From the NCBI GenBank assembly GCA_039621445.1, contig CP154955.1, positions 24,819,415 through 24,883,414 of the forward strand: DNA of 64,000 nucleotides. The letters are read 5' to 3'. Shown one piece after another: positions 55,808-64,000 of the stretch (position 1 is the first letter of the stretch; each line of letters starts with the position of its first letter). Below the pieces are notes generated by a model that did no database searches, had not been told where the DNA came from, and worked only from the letters and a program-made list of their open reading frames with translations. The DNA is from Euglena gracilis. Its lineage: Eukaryota; Euglenida; Euglenophyceae; Euglenales. The position numbers and the translations under genes were made by a program.

Positions 55808-56344
55808 ATAAATAGAACCCCTCCAACGGAATTACCACAAGTACGTCTTCAAACAAATGATATTGCTTTGGATCAGCCATTGCTTAAGGGTTCACAGTAC
55901 CCCCCCCCTCAGATGCTGGACTGCAGATGGTCAAATTTGGCTATTGGAAATCCGAGTGGACCCCCCCCCGGGGGGAGTTGTGCACTTCCAGGGCTAGCTA
56001 GCTTGAATTACAGTGAACCTGACCGGCTGAAAGCGAAATTTTTTGACCCCCCCAAAAAGCCTATTTTCGCCATTTTTTGGTATTTTTTTTTGAACAAATT
56101 CAACCAAAAACCCAATAAAAGCCTGAAAAACAGGCCATTGCTTAAAGATTTGGGGCGGGTCCGGTTCGATGGTTAGCCATTTTGCTAGACACTGGACAAA
56201 AGGGACAAAAAAAAGAAGGCAGGAGGTCCGGGGTCTTCCTAAACGGGGAAACAATTACCTCCGACGCTGTGCCCCGAGTTGGAAATGGTTTTGTCCGAAA
56301 AATGGCAGGGGTGGATTGGCATTCCTGTGTGTGTCGTTTTGCAG

Positions 56345-56447
56345 GAAGGCTCAGCTTCAACCAGCTACTGGCAGCGCTTTTCCCCCTCATCCCGCCGTGG
56401 TATTTGGCGTATGCCACCCGGCACTGGAAGCATCCTGGCGACCTCGA
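56345..56447 (+). CDS. Exon: EF-hand module with LFP motif
   Basis: Acceptor tgtgtgtcgttttgcag, phase 1 to 2: RLSFNQLLAALFPLIPPWYL then AYATRHWKHPGDL. RLSFNQLLAALFP is the family signature. The preceding loop half, ending in phase 1, was not found between 55658 and 56344. Confidence 0.8.
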
Positions 56448-56514
56448 GTGTGTCCTCTGATGCCTTCAGATTTGGTGCTGGCCCACATAAGCCAGGGGGA
56501 GGGGGAAATGTGTT

Positions 56515-56870
56515 TCGCAATTTTTCGCATTTTTGCACATTTTTTGCGCATTTTTGTCAATTTTTCAAAAATGCGCATTTTTGCGCATTTTTTGCGCATT
56601 TTTTTTTCGCATTTTTTTGCAATTCCCCCCCATTTTTGCACATTGTCCATTTTTTGCGCATTTTTTTGTGCATTTTTTTTGCCCAGTCTTGCATCTTTTT
56701 CAATTTTTGCGCCTTTTTTGCGCATTTTTTGCCCAATTTTGCACATTTTCAATTTTTGCGCCTTTTTTTGCGCATTTTTGCCCAATTTTGCACATTTTGC
56801 CATTTTTGCACATTTTCCACCCAAATCACATGCTCACCGAATTTTGCCCACGTTCAACTGACCCATATCT
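56515..56870. repeat. GCGCATTTTT short-period array
   Basis: About twenty degenerate units of TTTTTGCGCATT/TTTTGCACATTTT follow directly after the donor of the exon at 56345. Confidence 0.85.
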
Positions 56871-57263
56871 GTAAACAACGAACCCATTTTCGCACTTTTT
56901 TTGGCCAAAGTGGGCGAAAATGGATCTGGTTTGAGCTGCCAATTTTTCATTCATCGTTTTTTTTGTATGATTTCTTTATGTTTGTGTAATCATAATTTCT
57001 GAAAGAAATTATGATTTATTTCTCCAGATATGCCCCCCCCCCCCCCCCAACTGAGCCAGAACCAAACCGGGCAAAAGTGCGATTTTGGGCACTTTTTGGG
57101 CAAAAATCTGTCAAAATGCAAAAAATTCTCGGCACAAATCACCGGAAGGAATTTTTTGGCTTTTTGGGGGGGGTCCCAGATACCCCCCTTCCAGGGACCG
57201 TCCGGACCTGGCAGGTGGGGGGGGGGGGCGGACTTGTTTATATCCATCCCACTCACTCTGCAG

Positions 57264-57403
57264 GTTTTGCCACAGCTCCACCCTCGATATCGTCCCGACT
57301 CAGCCCGCCCTCGATGCCGACGAGCTGACAGAGACCAATATGCTGTACCTGCCTCGGAAGGCACCACAGCACAAGCTGGCTGAACGCTGGCTAAGTACTA
57401 GCG
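57264..57403 (+). CDS. Exon: EF-hand-like segment
   Basis: Acceptor actcactctgcag, phase 2 to 1: FCHSSTLDIVPTQPALDADE then LTETNMLYLPRKAPQHKLAE and RWLSTS. LDIVPTQPALDADELTE aligns with loop and exit helix. GT donors at 57395 and 57404 give the same phase; the latter yields STS-E with the next exon. Confidence 0.8.
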
Positions 57404-57465
57404 GTGTCAGCGCAGGGCCACAAGTGAGGTTCTGGTGGCGTTGCTTTTGTCTGTGTCCCCAACAG

Positions 57466-57522
57466 AAATGGCAGAGTTGTCCGCCCTTGCTGCCTGCCAC
57501 CTCAGACTGCGCATCGATATTT
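57466..57522 (+). CDS. Exon: EF-hand E helix
   Basis: Acceptor tgtgtccccaacag, phase 1 to 1: MAELSALAACHLRLRIDI. A GT at 57523 (T|GTGCGG) gives an 80-nt intron to the next exon. The frame also stays open further, so no intron, with an error in the G10 run at 57577-57586, is an alternative. Confidence 0.6.
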
Positions 57523-57602
57523 GTGCGGGGCGGTCTCCCTCGCACTGCTTCCCAAGTCTGATTTGCCGGGTCGTCTGGGGGGGGGGTACCGTGCCTCCCG
57601 AG

Positions 57603-57686
57603 CCGCATTCGATGCTTTCCACGCCCTTGACACCGACCGCCTCGGAGAGCTATTGGAGCAGCAGCTGGTGGGGAAGGTCGTGGAAG
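57603..57686 (+). CDS. Exon: EF-hand loop
   Basis: Acceptor gtgcctcccgag, phase 1 to 1: AFDAFHALDTDRLGELLEQQ then LVGKVVE. The loop D-T-D-R-L-G-E-L-L-E-Q-Q has good positions 1, 3, 6 and 8. Donor GAAG|GTGTGC is chosen because its phase matches 58803. Confidence 0.7.
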
Positions 57687-57934
57687 GTGTGCCTGGCGTG
57701 GGAGGTGCTGCTGTGTTAGAAACCTTAAATCAAATCCAGCTTCAAACCGTCTTAAAGCCAATGAAATTGGGCTTCAAAATCGTTGATGTAGACTGGAAGG
57801 ACAATGATCTTTTGGGCTTCTGGTCCGCCACAAATAAAAAAAAATAATAAACAAATAATGTCTTGTACGAATGCGGTGTGCCAAAAAGTTTTTACAACCC
57901 TCGAGTTGTGTGGGTGGGTATCAGACAATTTTTT

Positions 57935-58265
57935 AAGCACTGTCCCCCCCCCCCCCGGGGGGTGACTGACTGGTTTTTTCAGAGTGACTGACTGGTTTTG
58001 GGCCCGGATCCCCTCCCCCCCCCCGGGGGGGGGGGGGCGGCCAGGGGTGGGCAAAAGTGGCTTGAGTGACCCTGGCGCCGAAGGCACCGGGAAAATTTTT
58101 TTGGCCTAAAATGGCCTAAAGTGACTGGAAAGTGGCCGTTTTCCTGAGTGGCCGACCCCCCTGGGGGGGGGGGGGGGTAGTGACTGACTGGCTTCCCAAA
58201 AAAAGTGACTGGCTGGTATTTCAAAAAGTGGAGTGACCCCCCTCCTGGGGGTCGGTAAAAAATTG
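57935..58265. repeat. TGACTGACTGG / poly-C-G family copy
   Basis: Same order of motifs as at 15340: C14G6, GTGACTGACTGGTTTTTTCA, a GGCGCCGAAGGCACC hairpin, AGTGACTGACTGGCTT and a terminal GGGTCGGTAAAAAAT. Confidence 0.8.
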
Positions 58266-58802
58266 TATGGTGGGTATTCAACCACATCCCCAACAGCTTT
58301 TTCCCTCTTCCCATTGTGTACCTAGACAGCACCCAAGCCAGCTCTGCCTCAGCGCTACATGCAAACCTGATTTAACACCTTACACTAACCGAACCCCATC
58401 CCGAGGAAGGGATAGTCCAATATTGGTGTGGATGGCTTTTAGTACCATTTTTTTGGCAAGCTTAGCAACGATTAGCAAACCTTGTCAAGGCTCGCTGTAG
58501 CGGCATTGGTTCGGTTTATTTGATTATTCCTGAGCGACAATCAATCCGATTTCTGGTGGCGGGTGGGAAGGAGGACGTGGACCCTCTCCTTACCTCAGAA
58601 ACACTGTGTCGTTATCACCCTCCGTGTCATTTTTCCAGAACTCTGCCCGAGGGTTTTCATTGAATTAACATTGACACACTACCAGGTCATTGACGTGCCC
58701 CCCCCCCCTCCGTGTCAACAACACATTCCCTGAAGATTGGTGTGTCTTGGACAGGGGGGGAACCACCACCATCCGTCGATCACGTCGATCATTCTGTCCC
58801 AG

Positions 58803-58948
58803 GGCGCACCATCACCCCGCTGCTCTTCCGCTGCATGGACACCGACCGCTCCGGCGCCGTGACCTTCTACAAGCTGCTCCGCCGCCTCTTCCCCCGCCTG
58901 TCCTGGCTCAACCTTGCCCGGTTGTGCCAGACTTACATCACCGCCAAA
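58803..58948 (+). CDS. Exon: best EF-hand module (146 nt)
   Basis: Acceptor tcgatcattctgtcccag, donor AAA|GTGTGT, phase 1 to 0. RTITPLLFRCMDTDRSGAVT then FYKLLRRLFPRLSWLNLARL and CQTYITAK. The loop D-T-D-R-S-G-A-V-T-F-Y-K has D1, D3, S5, G6 and V8 but Lys at 12. GC3 is very high. This exon defines the module: E helix, loop, then F..LL..LFPRLSW. Confidence 0.95.
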
Positions 58949-59299
58949 GTGTGTCATTGTGTGTGGCCACGCTGTGGCCAAGCATCATTTTTCCTAATTA
59001 TTTTTTTATTGTTCATTTGTGTGTGCATGTGCGTGTGCGTGTGTTTCTGTGGCCTGTTGGGTGTGCGTCAGTATTTACCATATCTTGTTCTACAAACAAG
59101 GAGAAGATGTTTGATGGCATCAACCATCAAGCATTTAATCGTCGTTGGGTTTGGTGGTGTGTGAAGGAAGCGGGAAAATGTGGTGGGGTTTGTGAATTTT
59201 GAGGGTTTTGGTTGTGTCGATCATTGGAGGTTGAAGTCCGTTCCAAGGCTTCCCGCACAACCAAGCACCCATGAAGTGTGGGCGTGAAGAGTGTGACTG

Positions 59300-60190
59300 G
59301 GCGAGACTGGCTATTTTTGGCCACCTTTGGCACCTTTTGGAACCTTTTGGCGACTTCTGGTTGTTTTTAACAACTTTTTGACCATTTTTGCCCCTTTTGC
59401 CTACAATTGTCAATTTTTTGATTTTCTTTGCCATTCTTTGCTACTTTTGATTGTTTTCGGCCATTTTTGCCGCTTTTTTGTCTATTTCTGCTCAGTTTTG
59501 ATTTTTTGGCTGCTTTTGGACATTTTTAGGCAAGTTTTTTAATCAATTTTTTTGAACATTTTTTGCTGTTTTTAAAAAAGGTTGCAGTAAAAGTGGGCAA
59601 AAGTGGGCAAAAGTTGGCAAAAGCGGTCAAAAGCAGCAAAAAAAATGCAACCGGTCAAACGCAACAAAAGTGGCCAAAAGTGGCTCAGCAGTGGCCAAGA
59701 GCCGACAACAAACAAACAAATAAACAAAATGGCTAAAATTGGCTTAAACGTGGGCAAAGGTGGGCAAAAAAATGGTCAACATTACCAACAGTGGGTGAAA
59801 GTGGGCAAAGACAGTCAAAAAGAGGCAAAAAGCTTCCAAGATGGCCAAAAATGGCCTAAAAGTGGCCAGAGAGTAGCAGAAGCAGTCTAAAGTGGGCAAA
59901 AGGTTGGCCAAAAGTCGGCATGAAGGTCAACACGGCCAAAAATGGTACCCTGGCCAGTTCAGACAGCACGTCAGCACCAGTAGCAATCGTCGTCACAGCG
60001 GGTATGCGCTTCCCACGTGTTTGTAATCCAAGAGGCACCAATCTCAACCCTCGGCCCTCTTCACATCACTCAGTAAGGAACATGTATACCTACCCCCCCC
60101 CTCACCCTGGGAAACTGTCATGTCTGAGAACCTGGCCCAAAAGTAGCCCAAACTGACCAAAATTCAACCAAAAGCAAATTTGGCCAAAAC
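59300..60190. repeat. Low-complexity inverted block
   Basis: 59300-59575 is made of TTTTGGCCACTTTTGG-like words; 59585-60190 is made of the complement (AAAAGTGGCCAAAAGTGGGC). The two halves could fold on each other over several hundred bases. Confidence 0.75.
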
Positions 60191-60347
60191 GGCCAGCAGC
60201 AGATGGAAGGGAAAAAAATGGCCAAAGAATTTTCTGTGAAGTCGAGGTGGCTGGGATTTCTGTTGGCGTGACTGGGCGTGACTGTGTGATTCACTGTGTC
60301 TCGGTGACCATAGGCACCCTCTCTCTCTCTCCCTCTCCCCCCTCAAG

Positions 60348-60441
60348 GAGCTCAGGCTACTTTGTGAAGAGTTCAGACAGATCTCCACAGAAGGAGTTTT
60401 GAGCTTGCCGAAGCTACACAGCTTTCCTTCGTTTATCCACG
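60348..60441 (+). CDS. Exon: EF-hand first half
   Basis: Acceptor ctctccctctcccccctcaag, donor CACG|GTGCGT, phase 0 to 1: ELRLLCEEFRQISTEGVLSL then PKLHSFPSFIH. LRLLCEEFRQISTEGVLSLPKL aligns with VELRKMFDAEDADRFQIDAY, but the loop acids are gone. Confidence 0.8.
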
Positions 60442-60548
60442 GTGCGTTAGAGTCACTGTATGGCTCGCTTTTTGTTTTGGTTTCTTGATCTCTATTACAA
60501 GGATTTGGCGTTATTCCTGAAGGATTGTTCGTTTGCTTTTCTGCACAG

Positions 60549-60658
60549 ATAAATGGCTCGGCAAGGTTTTTGTCCCTGAGCACGGTGAATGTTACCAAGC
60601 AAGCATTTTTGATGATGCAGGGCGATGCAGGGCGATGTGGGAACTTCGGAGGCCAAAG
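60549..60658 (+). CDS. Exon: EF-hand-like segment
   Basis: Acceptor gtttgcttttctgcacag, donor AAG|GTAGGG, phase 1 to 0: KWLGKVFVPEHGECYQASIF then DDAGRCRAMWELRRPK. IFDDAGRCRAMWEL resembles loop and exit helix. A GGCGATGCAG unit is repeated in tandem within the exon and again just after the donor. Confidence 0.7.
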
Positions 60659-60949
60659 GTAGGGTTCCGAGGTAGGGCGGTGCAGGGCGCTGCAGGGAGA
60701 TGCAGGCATTGTTTTTAAAGTCATTGTTCAAAATTTCAGTTGGTTTGGCCGCTTCGGCTATTTCTGTCCATGTTGTCCAGGTTTCCCCATTTTTGATAAT
60801 TTTTGACTACATTTGGAGGTTGAAAATGGGCAAGTGGCCAATTTGGCGCAGTATTTCTCTAAGAAACGAATGGCCCATCTGGCCTGGGGTGCTTTTCTAG
60901 ACGCGAACGGCCAATCTGGGAGGCAGATAATCTGAGGGGGGGTGGGGGT

Positions 60950-61680
60950 TCACAAAAATTCTGGTGTGACAGCTGCCAGCGCTAGGTGGTGTTCTGGAGG
61001 TGGGGTGACAGGTCCACCCCTTTGCTTTCTTTTTGAAGTTTTGCGGCACGTTGTAGAAGTTTCGAAACCTTGTTACAAAAGCAGTAGAAGTTCACATACA
61101 ACATATACAACGGATTGTTGGAGAATTCTGCCACTTGTGGTTGATGACGGTGATACAGAACACAGAAGGATTTGCCTTGCTCATTGAGTTCATTGGCAAG
61201 TTGTTCGTCGAAATGATGTCAGTGTGCGCAAATGTGCAAATAGACGTTGTGCATAATTGCCCACGCCAACCACTTTAGAATTGAACATGTGAGAAACACA
61301 TCCATTTGAGCTTGCACATATGGTCTTTTTCGCAGTTTCGCAGTCGCGCAAAAGGTCTATTTGCACACATCCACCGCCAATTCTCACAAGTTGAAGGTTC
61401 AGGGCATCGTAACAGGCTTAGGCACACCTCACCAAAACTTTCCAGTACCATCCCATATTCATGAGGCTGTTTGGAAGGTTCCCAAGCACCTGCTGGGTGT
61501 CATATGCCCCGTGTTTCGCAGTGGCACCCCAAAATCCCAAGTCCTTGCTTTCATCTCTGCGTCCCAGGGCACCGCATCCCATCCTGCTTTCATTGGTTTT
61601 TTTAGTGGTCAATTATTGTCATTTTCCAAAAAAAAAGTCCACGTGGGGGCAAATGAATAAAACAGCTTAAGCGCGACGTC
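60950..61680. repeat. Dispersed repeat, shorter copy of 5560-7075
   Basis: Colinear with the 5' and 3' thirds of the copy at 5560-7075, without its middle 0.8 kb. Confidence 0.75.
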
Positions 61681-62028
61681 TGCCTCAGAAGCAACCCGAA
61701 GAAGCGACCAAAAATAAAGTGGCCAAAAACAGCCAGAAAGCAGTCATTTCTGGTTGCTTGTTGTTTATGGTCGCTTTCAGCTGTTTCGTATTGCTTTTGA
61801 CCAAAGTCATGTACTTGCTCACAAGCAAGTGCAGCTTTTCTGTGTGCCTGTTCACATGCCCCCTGACATTTTTATTTTGCCATTTTGTCATGTTTTGACC
61901 CAACACTGTGACAGTCCCAAAACTGAACTAGCTCTTTGCCTCATTCTTCCAGTTGTGATTCCGAAGAGAAGGTTTTGGTTGGCTCTGTGTCGCGTGTGTG
62001 GATTTTCAGTGTTCAGTCCCTCCCACAG

Positions 62029-62171
62029 CCCTCTCTGGCAGGGGTAGACCTCCAGCGTCTGGATTTCCACAACGCGTGTGGCGGCGGCCCGGTGCGGTTC
62101 CCGGACTTCTTGCAGGTGCTTTTCCCGGCCGTGGTCAGCGCTGTACGGGAATCCCCGAAACCTGATGGGTG
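62029..62171 (+). CDS. Exon: EF-hand module, ends inside element
   Basis: Acceptor cagtccctcccacag, phase 0. PSLAGVDLQRLDFHNACGGG then PVRFPDFLQVLFPAVV is the module with its LFP motif. After 62135 the frame continues in the element's left end (SAVRESPKPDGW) to donor TG|GTAGGT, phase 2, matching 62403. About 12 codons here are element-derived. Confidence 0.8.
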
Positions 62172-62421
62172 GTAGGTGGTGGTGGGGAGGTCGACCCCCT
62201 CCCACCCCCTGGTTGGTGAGTAGGGTTCCACCCCCCAGGCTTTCCCAAATTTCCGGGGGCACCGATTTTTTCTGTCAGAATTTTCTTTTGGCACCTTCGG
62301 CGCCGAATGAGCTTTTCTTTGCAGGCGGTGAGGTGTGGTGGGGGTTGACAACCCCCCCGACCTCCTGGGTGGGTGGGTGGGGGTCGACCCCCCACACACC
62401 AGGTCTTCCCGTGCGGCCCTG
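62136..62421. mobile_element. hAT-like element, copy 3, used as an intron
   Basis: The left end CAGCGCTGTACGGGAATCC and the right end GTCTTCCCGTGCGGCCCTG are imperfect inverted repeats homologous to copies at 11636 and 21805. Target duplication: GCCGTGGT (62128-62135) and GCCGTGGA (62422-62429), 7 of 8. Removing the element plus one duplication restores an open EF-hand frame, LFPAVDPKEV. The donor is GTAGGT, 36 nt inside; the acceptor CCAG is 19 nt from the other end. Confidence 0.85.
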
Positions 62422-62474
62422 GCCGTGGACCCGAAGGAGGTCCACCGCGTCACACGCCCCAACATCCCGGAGCG
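62403..62474 (+). CDS. Exon: EF-hand exiting helix, starts inside element
   Basis: Acceptor cacacaccag, phase 2 to 2: SSRAAL (element-derived) then AVDPKEVHRVTRPNIPE before GT at 62475. It restores the original reading frame after the insertion. Confidence 0.8.
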
Positions 62475-63109
62475 GTGCGTACCGCATGCTTTACACTTGG
62501 GTTCCAAATGTCTAGCGCCCTAAGTCTTGGGCAGAACACCACCCAAAACTAGAGTTGTGTATGGTTGTTCAAGCTAAAATTGGATCTAAACTTACATGGC
62601 AACCTCCCACTAAATGACCTCCCAGGGGGGGGGGCAGTATAGTGGATCAGGGGGTTCAAATTTATTTGCGTTAACGATGGAGTAGGATTGGGGGATTGGG
62701 GCTACGATTTCGGCCTAACTTTAGGCTTAACTTGTACACCCCCCACTTATAAACCCCCCGGTGTTAATAGGATCCGGTTTGGTTGGTCAGCCGAAAGGGG
62801 GGTTTACAAGTGGGGGGGGTCAGGGTTTGTCCCTCCCACTCCCGCCCTCCTGGCCCGCAGGGGGGGGGGTCCGGACCAAACCCTGGGGGGTCATAAGTCC
62901 CGGAATTGTTGGTGAAAATCCGAACCCCCAAAATGACCCCGAAACCCCCCCAAATTGGCAATTTTTGGCAAAAATAGCATTTTTGATGATGGTCGATCTC
63001 AAAAAAAAAAAGTACCAAAAAAATCAGTTTTTGGGTGGTTTGCGGCCGAAAAATTCGTCCCCGGCAGTTTTCATCTTAGGCGGCCTAATTCGCACTTAAG
63101 GATTTAACT

Positions 63110-63152
63110 TTTAACTTTTAACTTTTAACTTTAACTTTTAACTTTAACTTTT
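63110..63152. repeat. TAACTTT tandem tract
   Basis: Six or seven units of TAACTTT/TAACTT, followed by a TTTGCGCATATGCGCAAAT palindrome at 63156-63174. Confidence 0.9.
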
Positions 63153-63199
63153 TATTTGCGCATATGCGCAAATCCCCCCATTTTTTGATTCCGGCAGTG

Positions 63200-63250
63200 A
63201 AGGTCCTGGGGTTCAAGAGACACGCCGGCAAGCAAGGGCAAAAACGAAGC
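63200..63250 (+). CDS. Possible exon start near window edge
   Basis: After tttttgattccggcag the frame VKVLGFKRHAGKQ has GC-ending codons but needs phase 1, whereas 62474 ends in phase 2; the phase-2 frame (EGPGVQETRRQARAK) is also open. The gene probably continues beyond the window. Confidence 0.3.
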
Positions 63251-63259
63251 GATTTTTTG

Positions 63260-64000
63260 GTTTTGGCGGAGAGACCCCTGGGACTTTGGCCAAAAACTGG
63301 CTTTTTTCGGGTGTCCAAAATTTTTATTTTGGGCCAAACCCCCGGGACCCTGCCCGCCCAAACGGAAAAAAATCAAAAATAGCACCTGGGGACCGGGACC
63401 CTCCCCGCCCCTTGAAGTGCGCGGAGCCTTTTTTGGGGAAGTGGACTCGCCGGCAGTGTGTTCCCTCCCAGTGCCTCGGAGTGTGTGTGTGTACTTTGAC
63501 CTTGGGGACTTGTGATTTTTTGATTGGTAAAGAAAGCAGGGGAAAGGGTGGCAGGGGATTGGGAAGGGTGCGGGTTGGGGGGTCCGGTGTGCAGGGGGTA
63601 GGGGGAGGAGGGGTCCAGGGGTGCAGGGGTGACGGTGCAGGGGGTGTGCAGGGGTGGTGTGCGGCGGGCAGGGCGGTGGGGGTGAGGCGCCCGCAGGGGT
63701 TGTCAGTGGGGGTCTGGTTGCCTGTGTGTGGAGGCTTGCGTGCGTGCAACCCAGTACTTTGACCTTGGTGTTTTTGTGAGGCGACAAACAGACATTTAAT
63801 GTTGATGCGCGCAATTGCGCAAATAAAACGTACGATGGTGTGCGTGCCATGGGATAAGAGGGGTACCAATGGAAGAACCAGACATTTGAAAGAGATGGGG
63901 ATGAAAAGACAAGAGGGGAAAGAGAAAAGGCAGACTGGCAAACAGACCCCCGGCGGGCGGGGTACATGCTGGCCGCCCGGGGCTGAACAGGAGGAGGGGG
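63260..64000. other. No exon recognised
   Basis: GC-rich with G-run and GTGCAGGGG low-complexity repeats at 63540-63680. Long frames on both strands reflect composition. Confidence 0.5.

Noticed and set aside
63110-63152. Telomere-like TAACTTT tandem
   Set aside because: The unit is not a known telomere repeat, is very short and is internal, so it is treated as simple sequence.

Overview
This is nuclear DNA from a eukaryote. Coding potential comes in short exons (about 30-220 nt) with GT-AG boundaries, often with poly-C polypyrimidine tracts before the acceptor, separated by introns of hundreds to thousands of bases full of repeats. No bacterial-type operon, rRNA, tRNA or CRISPR array was seen. 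Third-position GC is high in most exons and introns are packed with homopolymer C/G and A/T runs. The source is probably a large-genome protist. An alveolate (chromerid or dinoflagellate-like) would fit the EF-hand style, but this is only a guess.

Main gene(s), + strand. Reading exons by frame, splice signal and phase gives a chain from about 3.2 kb past the right edge. In order: ribonuclease-inhibitor-type leucine-rich repeats (3246-5197); an EF-hand pair (8632-10850); a Pro/Ser-rich linker; a long E/R/Q-rich coiled coil (12483-25498) with a locally duplicated exon array (14.5-21.5 kb); a Ser/Pro-rich linker (25719-28733); a mixed segment with EF-like loops (29358-34383); and many degenerate EF-hand modules carrying a 'F..LL..LFP' signature (38419-62474 and beyond). 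Phases agree across most junctions in 3.2-26.4 kb and 56.3-62.5 kb. They do not all agree between 28.7 and 56.3 kb, so exons are missing there or there are two genes. The domain set suggests a calcium-responsive scaffold, perhaps cytoskeletal; that is inference.

A second, weaker gene candidate lies on the - strand at about 34.9-37.0 kb, with hydrophobic exon-like segments, possibly nested in an intron of the + strand gene.

Repeats dominate the rest. At least three related elements carry hAT-like ends (CAGGG termini, 8-bp target duplications, one exact and two imperfect) and sit inside coding sequence, with splice signals at their edges, like introners. A 926-bp foldback element with an exact 10-bp target duplication is nested in an older dispersed repeat whose second copy shows the empty site. 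Other items are several poly-C/G palindrome families, a near-perfect 0.61-kb tandem duplication, a 263-bp direct-repeat pair resembling short LTRs, kilobase-scale CATA/CATC microsatellites, and a recurring short palindrome TGCGCA-NN-TGCGCA dispersed through introns.
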